Source: Candidatus Eiseniibacteriota bacterium (GTDB lineage Bacteria > Orphanbacterota > Orphanbacteria > Orphanbacterales > Orphanbacteraceae). From it: a stretch of DNA of 64,000 nucleotides. Below are positions 1-10,218 of this stretch, in pieces (positions within the stretch are counted from its first letter, which is position 1; every line of letters begins with the position of its first letter). Below the pieces are notes generated by a model that did no database searches, was not told where the DNA came from, and saw only the letters and a program-made list of their open reading frames with translations. The position numbers were made by a program, and so were the translations under genes. Location of the stretch: positions 248,001 to 312,000 of the forward strand of contig JAJCZU010000002.1 of the NCBI GenBank assembly GCA_029262235.1, read 5' to 3'.

Positions 1-2
1 TT

Positions 3-605
3 CTGGCCTCCCGCCATGGAGCGGGCGAATCGCCGCAGGCGCACTATCTGCTCGGGCTGTTCGCCCGGGAGCGTGAATCCGAATGGGAGGCCGAAACTCA
101 CTTTCGCAGCGCCCTTCGTGAGGAGCCTGACAACGCCGAGTTCCGTCTCGTGCTGGTCGACCTGCTTCGCGAACGGGGCCGCTACGACGAGGCGCTGGCC
201 GAACTCGAGCGCGAGAAATTCGTGCGCGGAAATGACACGGAACTGCGCATGCGGTTCGCCGATTGTCGTCTTCACGTCGGGCAGGATCTCGAAGCGGAAA
301 GATTGTTTCGAGAGATCATGCAGCGGAACCGCGATCGGATCGAACCGGTGTGGGGGCTCAGCATACTGGCACTGCGTCGAAGCGACTTCGAAGAGGCGGG
401 GAAACTGCTTGCGAATTATGCCGCGAAGCTGACAGACGCCCGTGAAGCCGAGCTGTTTCGCGCACTTTCGTCCTCGCTTCTGACGCCCGACGCCTCGTTC
501 GTTTTTACCGACCTCTGTCGGGAGGCCCGCGAGGACGCGGACGATGAGCTTGCGGCGCGACTCGAGCAGTTGATTGTCGCGGTCGAGAGCGAGGATGTGG
601 AATGA
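3..605 (+). CDS. TPR-repeat protein, 5' end outside the window
   Basis: The reading frame is open from the window edge (base 3) to a TGA at 603-605, so only the last 200 codons are present. The ORF track starts it at an internal GTG (150), but the residues before that continue the same helical TPR pattern (AHYLLGLFARERES, EAETHFRSALREEPDN). At least three degenerate tetratricopeptide units are visible, with no enzymatic motif. TPR arrays are protein-interaction scaffolds. Its stop overlaps the start of the phosphatase gene in an ATGA tetranucleotide, so the two are translationally coupled. The N-terminus and therefore localisation are unknown. Confidence 0.8.
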   Translation: MASRHGAGESPQAHYLLGLFARERESEWEAETHFRSALREEPDNAEFRLVLVDLLRERGRYDEALAELEREKFVRGNDTELRMRFADCRLHVGQDLEAERLFREIMQRNRDRIEPVWGLSILALRRSDFEEAGKLLANYAAKLTDAREAELFRALSSSLLTPDASFVFTDLCREAREDADDELAARLEQLIVAVESEDVE

Positions 606-1879
606 CCTTCTGCGTGCTGGCGGCGCTTCTCGGCGCGGCCCTGTTCGGCCCGTACATTCAGAACGTGACCGAGACAGGCGGTCTCGTGATCTGGGAGGGT
701 GAGGACCTGAGTCCGGTCGTCCGGGCCGTCGTCGGCCCGGCGGGCGAGTTCGCGCTCGCGGCCGATACGTTGCTGGTGGACGGCGACCCGCGCGTACGCG
801 TGAGGCTCGCGATTCGTGACGTCGAACCGGGCAGCCGCATACACGGGTACCTGATCGATACCGACAGCACGATCGTCCCGCTCTCGTCATTCTCTTTCAC
901 GACACCGGCCCCGGACGCCGCCGTCCGCTTCCTCTACTTCGGCGATTCGGGATCGTGTTCGGGTACGCAGCGCACGCTTTCGCGACTCATCAATCGGCTC
1001 GACGCCGATTTCGCCGCGCATGCCGGGGACGTGATCTATCCGAGTGGAGAACGCAAGCGTTACGACGAATGTTTTCTCGCCATGTACCGGCCGCTGCTCT
1101 CTCGCACTCCGTTTTTCCCCGTGATCGGAAACCACGACATCCGTACGGACGACGGCGCGCCGTATCTCGAAATCTTCGATCTGCCCGTTGTCGAAGGCGT
1201 CCCGGTCGGCCATCGGGAACGCTACTACTCGTTCCGCTGGGGGCCGCTCTTCTGGATCGGGCTTGACAGCAACGACGCGCTCGAGATGAGGGACAGCGAG
1301 TGCAGCAAGGGACGTGAGGTGAGCGACAAAAATCGCTACGAAACCGTGAAGAATATCTCGCTCGAACTGCGCGAAGAGTCGCATCAGTACCGCTGGCTCG
1401 TGAAGGAGCTCGCCGCGGCGCCCGCGGAATGCTGGGTCGTGCTCAATCTGCATGCCCCGCCGCTCAGCACGACCTATCACGAATCATACTGCGGCCTCTA
1501 CAAGGCCCTGCAGGCGGCTTCCCGGGAGGCCGGGCGCAAGATCGATATCGTCATGAGCGGCCACGAACACGACTACCAGAGGAGCTGGCCGATCCGCATG
1601 GACGTGCCGGGCGATCAGACCGATCCCGCAAGCAGAAAGGGGCGTGGCGAGTCCTGGCCGATGGAATTCGAAGCGGCCGAAGGCACGTTCTTCATCGTTT
1701 CGGGCGGCGGCGGCGGGCGCAAGATGTTCCGCCCGTCACCGAACGAGGACGTGGCCTGGATCGCCCGCGGCGAGAAGAAGAATCACGTCATGCAGTTCTT
1801 CGTCGACGATCGATCCATTCTGTTTCAGTCGATCGATTCCCGCGAAGTGCTGCTCGACCAGGTTCGCATCGTACGGTGA
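602..1879 (+). CDS. Calcineurin-like metallophosphatase, purple-acid-phosphatase type
   Basis: A 425-residue protein with an N-terminal fibronectin-like domain (about residues 17-101) followed by the binuclear metallophosphoesterase fold. The metal-binding motifs are all visible: GDSG near D115, AGDVIY near D143, GNHD near N177-H178, a later LHAPP histidine and GHEHDY. This is the order of purple acid phosphatase-like enzymes, which hydrolyse phosphate esters outside the cytoplasm. The first 14 residues are hydrophobic but lack a positively charged start, so export is likely rather than proven. It overlaps the TPR gene by ATGA and the next gene by GTGA, giving a three-gene operon. The substrate cannot be told from sequence. 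Confidence 0.88.
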   Translation: MTFCVLAALLGAALFGPYIQNVTETGGLVIWEGEDLSPVVRAVVGPAGEFALAADTLLVDGDPRVRVRLAIRDVEPGSRIHGYLIDTDSTIVPLSSFSFTTPAPDAAVRFLYFGDSGSCSGTQRTLSRLINRLDADFAAHAGDVIYPSGERKRYDECFLAMYRPLLSRTPFFPVIGNHDIRTDDGAPYLEIFDLPVVEGVPVGHRERYYSFRWGPLFWIGLDSNDALEMRDSECSKGREVSDKNRYETVKNISLELREESHQYRWLVKELAAAPAECWVVLNLHAPPLSTTYHESYCGLYKALQAASREAGRKIDIVMSGHEHDYQRSWPIRMDVPGDQTDPASRKGRGESWPMEFEAAEGTFFIVSGGGGGRKMFRPSPNEDVAWIARGEKKNHVMQFFVDDRSILFQSIDSREVLLDQVRIVR

Positions 1880-3648
1880 ACCGGTCGCATCCTGTATACG
1901 CCTGGGCGATTCCGATCGGGCTGGCCGTACTGGCGCGCCTGGTCGCGTTTCTCGCGCTGCAGGACAATCCTTTCGCGGCGCATCTCTTTTCCGATTCTCA
2001 CCATTACTGGAACTGGTCGGCGGCCCTGCGCGAAGGGAACGCACCGGCGCACGCGTTCTATCAGGCGCCGCTCTATCCCTACATGCTGGCGCTCTGGCGT
2101 TTGTCGGCCGGCGATTCGCTGTTTCTGCTCTACGCGTGGCAGCATCTTCTCGGCGTTCTGACAACGGCGCTGATCATCTTCTATGGAAGGCGTGCGGGGT
2201 GCGGGGCGGGGGCGGTTGTCGCCGCTTCGCTCTATGCGGTACACCCGTATCCGATTTACTTCGAACAGAAAGTATTGAGCGAGGCATGGGCCGTTCCGAT
2301 CGCGCTGCTCGCCGCGGGCTCGATCGCGGCCATCGGCTCGGGCCGCGCACGCCCTCTGCGGTCGCTCGGCGCCGGTCTGCTTGCAGGCGCCGCGTGCCTT
2401 GCGAAGGCGAACCTGCTCCTTTTCGCGGGCCTCTCGGCGCTCTGGCTGGTGTTCGCGCGAAGGGGCGCGCTTGCCACGGCAGCGTTCTTCGTGACCGGTC
2501 TCATTCTCGTGCTCGCCCCCGTAGCAGCCCGGAATCAGTTCGTGGACGGAGGGCTCACTCTCGTTGCCGCGAACGGGGGGGAGGTCTTTCACCACGGCAA
2601 CAACGGAAACGCTTCCGGATCGATGGGGCTCATTCCGGGGCTCGACGCGGACATCGAAACGCTCGGCGAGTCGTCGCGGCTCGTCGCTTCGGAGCGCGCG
2701 GGCCGTACGTTGAACGCGGCGGAAGCCTCGCGTTACTGGTTCGGTGAGGGCTTCCGCTGGATTCGCGCCAACCCTGCCGCTTACGCGAAACTCCTGACGC
2801 AGAAGGGGAGGCTCCTGATTTCGAGCCGGTTCACGCCCCTCAGTTCCTTTTACGACTTCGAATACGAACGCTTCGGCGGCTGGCCGCGCGCATTTCGGTA
2901 CGTGCACTACCCGTTGTTCGTCCTGGGCGCGGCCGCGTTCTTCGGGCGACCCGCCAGGGAGCGTTTCCCCGTGCCGTTTCGGTTACTCGCAATCGTGCCG
3001 GCGGTCGCGATGCTCGTGTTCTTCGCCTGCACGCGCTACTCGCTGCTTCTGCTTCCGCCCCTCGCGATCGGCGCCGGGGCTGCGCTGCAGGCTGTTTTCG
3101 AGTCGGGCCGCTCCGCGCGGCTCCGGGCCGTACTCGTGTTCGCGTGCGCGACGCTCCTCTTTGCCGTCGCGGATCGTCCCGTCAGAACATCGCGGGCGAC
3201 TCCGTTCGTGCAGCTCGGTTCGATTCACGAACAGCGTGGCGAGTTCAGGACCGCGCGCTCGCTCTACGGCGAAGCCGCGGCGAAGAACCCGCGCGATCCG
3301 CGGCATCGCGTTCTGATTGCGAAAACGTATGAGCGGGAAGGGAACCGGGCACGCGCGCTTGCGGAGCTTGAGCGGGCGATGGGAGACGGTGTCGTGGATC
3401 GTCAAACGTACGCGTACCGCGCGTTTCTTCTTATGGAGACGGGGGATTGGGCGGGTGCCGAGAAAGCGCTGTTCGATGCGGCGGCGCGCGACCCGCAGAA
3501 CGCGGATCTCCTGCGGCTTCAGTTTCGACTCTACACGGGACCGCTTGCGGACGAAGCGAAAGCGCGCGAGGTCTTCGATCGACTGGTGAGTCTGCTCGAG
3601 TCGAGGGGCGAACCGGTGATTACTTCACCCGGTCCCCCAGGCGGCTGA
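1876..3648 (+). CDS. GT39/PMT-family membrane glycosyltransferase with C-terminal TPRs
   Basis: The track lists a longer ORF from 1429, but its first 149 codons lie over the phosphatase gene. The GTG at 1876, overlapping the upstream stop (GTGA), gives a sensible start followed at once by a transmembrane segment. The 590-residue product has about ten hydrophobic helices, an early SDSHHYWNWS acidic loop like the DxD/DE loop of dolichyl-phosphate-sugar transferases, and QAPLYPYMLA. The last ~130 residues form TPR-like helices (LGSIHEQRGEFRTARSLYGEA). The family transfers sugars from lipid carriers on the outer face of the inner membrane. Its 3' end overlaps the convergent lepB gene by 29 bp. 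Confidence 0.85.
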   Translation: MNRSHPVYAWAIPIGLAVLARLVAFLALQDNPFAAHLFSDSHHYWNWSAALREGNAPAHAFYQAPLYPYMLALWRLSAGDSLFLLYAWQHLLGVLTTALIIFYGRRAGCGAGAVVAASLYAVHPYPIYFEQKVLSEAWAVPIALLAAGSIAAIGSGRARPLRSLGAGLLAGAACLAKANLLLFAGLSALWLVFARRGALATAAFFVTGLILVLAPVAARNQFVDGGLTLVAANGGEVFHHGNNGNASGSMGLIPGLDADIETLGESSRLVASERAGRTLNAAEASRYWFGEGFRWIRANPAAYAKLLTQKGRLLISSRFTPLSSFYDFEYERFGGWPRAFRYVHYPLFVLGAAAFFGRPARERFPVPFRLLAIVPAVAMLVFFACTRYSLLLLPPLAIGAGAALQAVFESGRSARLRAVLVFACATLLFAVADRPVRTSRATPFVQLGSIHEQRGEFRTARSLYGEAAAKNPRDPRHRVLIAKTYEREGNRARALAELERAMGDGVVDRQTYAYRAFLLMETGDWAGAEKALFDAAARDPQNADLLRLQFRLYTGPLADEAKAREVFDRLVSLLESRGEPVITSPGPPGG

Positions 3649-4246
3649 GCCGCGGCCGTTTCGCATCGGCGTTCCACGACCAGTGAATGATCTCCGCCTT
3701 GCCCCGGATCAGGTTCATGTCGAGCGTGCCCCAGAAGCGGCTGTCCTTGCTGTAGTTTCGATTGTCGCCCAGCATGAACAAGTGCCCGTCGGAGACCGTA
3801 ATCGGTCCGTAGTTCGCCTGCGGCGGCATCATCCCGTCGAGGTTGGCATAATCCTCTTCCAGATATTTTTCGTCGATGAACACACGGTTGTCGCGAATCT
3901 CCACCGTTTCACCGGGGAGACCGATGCACCGCTTGATATAGTCGCGGTCTTCAGTCGGCGAGCGAAAGATGATCACGTCCCCGCGACTCGGCTCGAAGCC
4001 TTTGATCTTCCATTCCGTGAACGGAATATGAGGCCCGTAGATAAACTTGTTCGCGATCAGATAATCCCCGACCAGCAGCGTGTTCTCCATCGAACCGGAC
4101 GGAATCTGGTAGGCCTGTACGACGAACGTGCGGATAAAGAGAACGGCGATCACCATGAAGAGAATGTCGGTGAAGCGTTGCCAGCGGCGGTGTCTCAGAG
4201 GGCGTTCGGATTCCATTGTATTGCTTTCAATCGGGGTCGTTTTCAT
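3620..4246 (-). CDS. lepB: Signal peptidase I
   Basis: A 208-residue type I leader peptidase, which cleaves signal peptides of Sec and Tat substrates on the periplasmic side. One N-terminal transmembrane helix (about 27-44) is followed by the box B motif IPSGSM with catalytic Ser52, then GDVIIF and the box D motif DYIKRCIGLPGE carrying the general-base lysine, and the box E motif GDNRNYSKDSR. The start follows the proC stop as TAATG; an internal Met11 is an alternative. It is the last gene of lysR-proC-lepB. This arrangement is not a metabolic pathway and probably reflects cotranscription only. Confidence 0.95.
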   Translation of the reverse strand: MKTTPIESNTMESERPLRHRRWQRFTDILFMVIAVLFIRTFVVQAYQIPSGSMENTLLVGDYLIANKFIYGPHIPFTEWKIKGFEPSRGDVIIFRSPTEDRDYIKRCIGLPGETVEIRDNRVFIDEKYLEEDYANLDGMMPPQANYGPITVSDGHLFMLGDNRNYSKDSRFWGTLDMNLIRGKAEIIHWSWNADAKRPRLSRLGDRVK

Positions 4247-5106
4247 TAGTTCTCCTTACGGGAGATACCCGCGTCGAGTTCCCCTTTTTTTCGATAGAGA
4301 TCAGCCGCTTTGACCGCTGATTTCACGATCCCCTTGATGAAGGCCGAACTGAGCCCGCCGTGCTCCATTTCGTTCAGCCCCGCAATCGTGCACCCGCGCG
4401 GCGTCGTCACGCGATCGATTTCGTATTCCGGATGCTTCGCGGCGGAAAGCAGCAGGGAAGCCGCGCCTCGCGCGGTCTGACTCGCCATCAGGTACGCCTG
4501 CTCCGAGTGAAAGCCGATTTCGATGCCACCCTGCGAGGCGGCCCGAATCGCGCGAAGGAAAAACGCGACGCCGCAGGCGCAAAGCGCGGTCGCGGCTGTC
4601 ATGAGGTCTTCTTCGATCACGAGCGTCTTCCCTACGCGGTCGAAGATGGATTGCGCGGTGGCGAGCGCGGGCGAATGGGGCGTCTCCGCTGCGAGCGCGG
4701 TCATCGACTCCCCGAGTGCGACGGCCGTGTTCGGCATGGCGCGCGCGACCGGCACAGGGAGAGCGAGTCCGCTCCGGATGTCGGCGATGTCGGCTCCGCT
4801 CACGACCGAGATCAGCGTGTGTTTCTTTTCGTCGAGGTCGGGGCCGATTTCGAACAGCAGGGCGTCCAGATCACCCGGACCGACGGCAATGATGATCGCG
4901 CCCGCCTCGGCGAGCGCTTCGGCATTGTCGGCGGCGCGAAAGCCCTCTTCGACCGCGTCGTCGAGATGCTCGCGGTGGCGCCTCGTCAGAATGATCTTCG
5001 CACGATCGATGCCGCCGTGATTGGCAAGCCCGCGCGCGATGGCGGTTCCGATGTTGCCGCTCCCGAGAATGGCGATCGGCGCCTCGTTCCATGCAGTCGT
5101 TCTCAT
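4246..5106 (-). CDS. proC: Pyrroline-5-carboxylate reductase
   Basis: A 286-residue NAD(P)H-dependent enzyme catalysing the last step of proline synthesis. The Rossmann motif ILGSGNIGTAIARGL is at the N-terminus, MPNTAVALGESM matches the conserved central motif, and the C-terminal family signature is DRVTTPRGCTIAGLNEME. The substrate-site loop usually written LSGSGPAY reads LCACGVAF here, a noticeable divergence in an otherwise canonical protein. It overlaps lysR by ATGA and lepB by TAATG, so the three are one transcript. ProC assignment is confident; a ProC-like paralogue with altered substrate is the only real alternative. Confidence 0.9.
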   Translation of the reverse strand: MRTTAWNEAPIAILGSGNIGTAIARGLANHGGIDRAKIILTRRHREHLDDAVEEGFRAADNAEALAEAGAIIIAVGPGDLDALLFEIGPDLDEKKHTLISVVSGADIADIRSGLALPVPVARAMPNTAVALGESMTALAAETPHSPALATAQSIFDRVGKTLVIEEDLMTAATALCACGVAFFLRAIRAASQGGIEIGFHSEQAYLMASQTARGAASLLLSAAKHPEYEIDRVTTPRGCTIAGLNEMEHGGLSSAFIKGIVKSAVKAADLYRKKGELDAGISRKEN

Positions 5107-6017
5107 GCAGTCCCTTCCCGTTTCCGTTTGCTTTCTTCCCGTCCCCGAACGAGTGCGAGAAAGGCCTCGGCCGCCGGGGAAAGATAGCGCCCGCTCTGAT
5201 ACGCGATTCCGATCGACCGTTCGAAGCGCACGCCTTCGATCGCGGGCGAAACGACCCGTCCTTCGCGAATGGCGGCCCGCACCGAGCGTTCGGAAAGAAA
5301 GGCGTATCCGAGCCCCACTTCGACGAGTTTGCGGATCGCTTCGGGACTCGAGATTTCCATTCCGATTGTAGGGGAGAGGCCGTTCTCTGCAAAGCGCCGC
5401 GATATGCGTTGTCTCGTGTGGGAATCGCTCTTGAACGTGATGAGTGGCGAGGGGGCGAGCTCCTCCAGGCGGACGCGCCGCCGGGAGGCCAGCGGATGTT
5501 CCGTGGGCAGGATCGCGACCAGCTTCTCCGTGGCGATCGCTTCGAACACGAGGGGGCCCCGTTCCTCTTCGCCGAGTGAGGCCACGAGCAGTTCGATCCG
5601 GTCCTCTGCGAGGGCGCTCAGAAGCGATGCGGTCCCTTCTACCACCACGGAGAGATCGATGGCGGGGTGGGCGTGGACGAAGCGGCGGTAGACGCGCGGA
5701 AGCACGTAAACCGAGGCGACGTCCGTGGTCCCGATGGCCAGGGAGCCGCCGCGTGCCCCCCGGAAGTCCTCGGCCGCCGCGCCGAGATCCTCGAGTCCGT
5801 GGATGACACGCTCGGCGTAGGGCACGAGAAACTCGCCGGCCGGGGTCAGCGCGCTCCCGCGGCCGCTCCGCACGACGAGCTTCGCCCCGAACTCGTTCTC
5901 GAGCTTGCGCAGATGCGCCGAAACGGCCGGCTGGGTCAGGTGCAGCGAGCGTGCCGCCTCGGAGACGCTCCGCAAGCGGGCCACGGCGATCAGGGATCGG
6001 AGGGGGACTACTTCCAT
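5103..6017 (-). CDS. LysR-family transcriptional regulator
   Basis: A 304-residue regulator from the ATG at 6017 (MEVVPLRSLIAVARLRSVSE); the track ORF begins 11 codons upstream. The N-terminal winged helix-turn-helix contains AARSLHLTQPAVSAHLRKLE, and the rest is a periplasmic-binding-protein-like effector domain (about 90-290). The start codon lies six bases after a TATGAT box and has no Shine-Dalgarno, which supports this start and suggests a leaderless mRNA. A CATAAC-N2-GTTATG inverted repeat overlaps that box, consistent with autoregulation. It is divergent from the inositol-phosphate synthase gene, which may be its other target. The effector is unknown. Confidence 0.9.
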   Translation of the reverse strand: MEVVPLRSLIAVARLRSVSEAARSLHLTQPAVSAHLRKLENEFGAKLVVRSGRGSALTPAGEFLVPYAERVIHGLEDLGAAAEDFRGARGGSLAIGTTDVASVYVLPRVYRRFVHAHPAIDLSVVVEGTASLLSALAEDRIELLVASLGEEERGPLVFEAIATEKLVAILPTEHPLASRRRVRLEELAPSPLITFKSDSHTRQRISRRFAENGLSPTIGMEISSPEAIRKLVEVGLGYAFLSERSVRAAIREGRVVSPAIEGVRFERSIGIAYQSGRYLSPAAEAFLALVRGREESKRKREGTA

Positions 6018-6023
6018 ATGCCC

Positions 6024-6052
6024 ATCATAACACGTTATGGATATCATCAAAA
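6024..6052 (-). promoter_or_regulatory. Promoter of lysR-proC-lepB
   Basis: On the minus strand a TATGAT hexamer (6029-6024) ends six bases before the lysR ATG at 6017. T-rich -35 candidates (TTTTGA or TTGATG) lie 15-17 bp further upstream. Transcription would begin at or next to the start codon. Confidence 0.5.
6026..6039. promoter_or_regulatory. Candidate LysR operator, CATAAC-AC-GTTATG
   Basis: A perfect 6-bp inverted repeat with a 2-bp centre in the divergent lysR/ino1 intergenic region. It overlaps the -10 hexamer of lysR and lies about 85 bp upstream of the ino1 start. Its position suits autorepression and regulation of the divergent gene, the usual LysR layout. Confidence 0.45.
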
Positions 6053-6120
6053 AGATTCATTTTCCTTATGCATGGCTCCCGGCCTATGCTTTTCCCGACT
6101 GTCATTCCAGAAAGGATGAA

Positions 6121-7437
6121 ATGCACATGAGTCAGAAGGAAATCAAAAGCGCCGACGGCAAACTCGGGATTCTGCTCCCGGGGCTCGGTTCGGTTGCCAC
6201 TACATTTATTGCGGGTGTCGAAGCCATTCGCCAGGGAATCGCCCCTCCGGTCGGTTCTCTTACGCAGATGGGCACGATCCGCCTCGGGAAGAGAACGGAC
6301 AAGCGGTCGCCGCGCATCAAGGATTTCGTGCCGCTTGCGACTCTCGAAAACCTCGTGATCGGCGGGTGGGATATCTTCGAGGAGAACTGCTACGAGTCCG
6401 CCAGCAAAGCCGGCGTTCTCGAACAGAGCCTGCTCGATCAGGTGCGCCCCGCTCTCGAAAAGATCAAGCCGATGCCGGCCGTGTTCGACAATCGATACGT
6501 AAAGAAGCTGAACGGGCCGAACGTCAAGAAGGGCGAGAACTGGATGGATCTCGCCGATCAGCTCCAGAACGACATCAAGACGTTCAAGGAAACGAACGGC
6601 TGCGATCGTCTCGTGATGGTCTGGTGCGGTTCGACCGAGATTTTCATCGAGACGTCCGACGTGCACAAGACCGTGCGCTCCTTCGAAGAAGGTCTCAGGA
6701 ACAACGACGAAAACATCTCGCCGAGCATGGTGTATGCCTACGCGGCGATCAAGTCGGGTGTACCGTTCGCGAACGGCGCGCCGAACCTCACGGTCGACAT
6801 TCCGGCCATGGTCGAGCTCGCGCGCGAATTGCACGTTCCGATCGTGGGCAAGGACTTCAAGACGGGGCAGACCTTCATGAAGACGGTGCTCGCTCCCGGC
6901 TTCAAGGCACGCCTGCTCGGCCTGAACGGCTGGTTCTCGACGAACATTCTCGGCAACCGTGACGGCGAAGTTCTCGATGACCCGGGTTCGTTCAAGACGA
7001 AGGAAGCGTCGAAGCTTTCCGTGCTCGATCACATTCTGCAGCCCGAACTGTACCCCGAGCTCTACGGCGAAGTGCATCACAAGGTGCGCATCAATTACTA
7101 TCCGCCGCGCGGTGACAACAAAGAGGGCTGGGACAACATCGACATCTTCGGATGGCTTGGCTACAAGATGCAGATCAAGGTCGACTTTCTGTGCCGCGAC
7201 TCGATTCTGGCGGCGCCGCTCGTTCTCGATCTCGCGCTTTTCATGGACCTCGCGAAGCGAACCGGCAAGCGCGGCATTCAGGAGTGGCTCTCGTTCTACT
7301 TCAAGGCGCCGCAGCATGCCGAGGGGCTCTATCCCGAGCACGACCTGTTCATCCAGCTCATGAAGCTGAAGAACACGCTGCGCGACATGAAGGGCGAGGA
7401 CCTCATCACGCATCTCGGCCAGGAGTACTACGACTAG
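6121..7437 (+). CDS. ino1: Inositol-3-phosphate synthase
   Basis: A 438-residue NAD-dependent enzyme that isomerises glucose 6-phosphate to 1L-myo-inositol 1-phosphate, the entry step to inositol lipids and solutes. The N-terminal stretch GKLGILLPGLGSVATTFIAG is the family NAD-binding loop; SLTQMGTIRLGKR, DFKTGQT and LGLNGWFSTNILGN are conserved MIPS motifs. The track start (6037) lies inside the lysR operator; ATG 6121 or 6127, just after AAAGGA at 6111-6116, is better. It is monocistronic, ended by the terminator at 7476-7503. The divergent LysR gene may control it. Confidence 0.93.
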   Translation: MHMSQKEIKSADGKLGILLPGLGSVATTFIAGVEAIRQGIAPPVGSLTQMGTIRLGKRTDKRSPRIKDFVPLATLENLVIGGWDIFEENCYESASKAGVLEQSLLDQVRPALEKIKPMPAVFDNRYVKKLNGPNVKKGENWMDLADQLQNDIKTFKETNGCDRLVMVWCGSTEIFIETSDVHKTVRSFEEGLRNNDENISPSMVYAYAAIKSGVPFANGAPNLTVDIPAMVELARELHVPIVGKDFKTGQTFMKTVLAPGFKARLLGLNGWFSTNILGNRDGEVLDDPGSFKTKEASKLSVLDHILQPELYPELYGEVHHKVRINYYPPRGDNKEGWDNIDIFGWLGYKMQIKVDFLCRDSILAAPLVLDLALFMDLAKRTGKRGIQEWLSFYFKAPQHAEGLYPEHDLFIQLMKLKNTLRDMKGEDLITHLGQEYYD

Positions 7438-7475
7438 TCGGGCTTCCGGTCGGGCTTCGAACATGGATACGACAG

Positions 7476-7503
7476 GGGGCGGGGGAAACCTCGCCCCTTT
7501 TTT
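7476..7503 (+). terminator. Intrinsic terminator of ino1
   Basis: A 9-bp GC stem (GGGGCGGGG / CCTCGCCCC, one G-T pair) with a GAAA tetraloop is followed directly by TTTTTT, starting 38 bp after the ino1 stop. Confidence 0.88.
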
Positions 7504-7514
7504 CGTGTGCGCTC

Positions 7515-7565
7515 GAGCCGGGCACGCCGACGAGCCAGGCACGCCGACGGGCCGGGCAAGGCGGC
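7515..7565. repeat. Three tandem 17-bp units
   Basis: GAGCCGGGCACGCCGAC is repeated directly at 7515, 7532 (one mismatch) and 7549 (degenerate). It lies between the ino1 terminator and the TPP riboswitch and codes for nothing I can support. Confidence 0.6.
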
Positions 7566-7631
7566 GCGCACGCGTCCAGACCCCGCGTTTCCGTTTTCAA
7601 ATCGCGCCCTCCGTGCTATGTTCGAGCCTGA

Positions 7632-9508
<1,877 letters not shown>

Positions 9509-9521
9509 GCGCGGAGCGAGG

Positions 9522-9710
9522 GAGCAAGCACGGACGGGGACTGTGCGCGGCTCGCAATCCCTGGCCGACCGCCTTTGATGTGATGTGATGGCGGGTGTCG
9601 CGGCAGTTCACATCTGTTGCTGCGGGACGGGTGGGAGCCGGTGCGCCGAAGGCGGCCGGCTCAAGGTTGGTCTTGCTTCGCCGCGCACAGCCCCCCGCCC
9701 GTGCTTGCTC
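9522..9710. repeat. MITE-like element with nested inverted repeats
   Basis: Two nested perfect inverted repeats bound this 189-bp stretch: GAGCAAGCACGG (9522-9533) with CCGTGCTTGCTC (9699-9710), and CTGTGCGCGG (9541-9550) with CCGCGCACAG (9681-9690). The spacers between arms are also nearly complementary, so the whole element could fold into one long hairpin. It contains no gene I can support. A second, partial copy of the interior follows at 9732-9877. Confidence 0.6.
9545..9690. repeat. 146-bp direct repeat, copy 1
   Basis: This segment is repeated at 9732-9877 with six substitutions that I can count by eye. It contains smaller palindromes, GATGTGA with TCACATC and GAGCCGG with CCGGCTC, which suggest a structured RNA or DNA element. 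No start codon with a ribosome site opens a convincing frame. Confidence 0.8.
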
Positions 9711-9731
9711 GCGGTCCGCGTGGGAGGTGCG

Positions 9732-9877
9732 GCGCGGCTCGCAATCCCTGGCCGACCGCCTTTGATGTGATGCGATGGCGGGTGTCGTGGCAGCTCACAT
9801 CTGTTGCTGCGGGACGGGTGGGAGCCGGTGCGCCGAAGGCGGCAGGCTCGAGGTTGGTCTTGCATCGCCGCGCACAG
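9732..9877. repeat. 146-bp direct repeat, copy 2
   Basis: Second copy of 9545-9690, offset by 187 bp. It keeps the right-end CCGCGCACAG and the GATGTGA/TCACATC palindrome, but lacks the left terminal arm and has one substitution breaking the GAGCCGG hairpin. The pair may have arisen by tandem duplication of a 187-bp unit. Confidence 0.8.
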
Positions 9878-9942
9878 TCTCCGCTTCGCGTGCAGTTTCG
9901 CGCGTCGCTCTCCCTCTCTGATTCTCTCGTCTTTTCTCTTTG

Positions 9943-9995
<53 letters not shown>

Positions 9996-10218
9996 CCCCC
10001 GCTCGCAGTCATGGACCGACGTGGGCGTGATGGCCGGTTCCCCGAGCCCCGAGGCCCATTGGCCGTACGCCAGGACGAGGGGCGAGGGGAATCCGGCCAC
10101 ACGCCCACACGCCCACACGAGCTCACACCTGCTCCTTTTGCGCCGTTTCCGTTTTTCAGGTATGATTCTCATCACCCCGCACGCGATGCTTCGTACCTAC
10201 AATTCAGGAGGATCAGGA

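Noticed and set aside
4276-4292. CCCC plus T-run at the proC 3' end as terminator
   Set aside because: It lies inside the proC coding end and has no stem in the right orientation before lepB.
6025-7542. 505-aa minus-strand ORF opposite ino1
   Set aside because: Antisense shadow of a clear inositol-phosphate synthase; Arg/His/Val-rich, no domain, and it runs through the terminator.
9545-9877. Two 146-bp repeats as a minimal CRISPR array or att sites
   Set aside because: Only two long copies, no spacer pattern, no cas or integrase gene.
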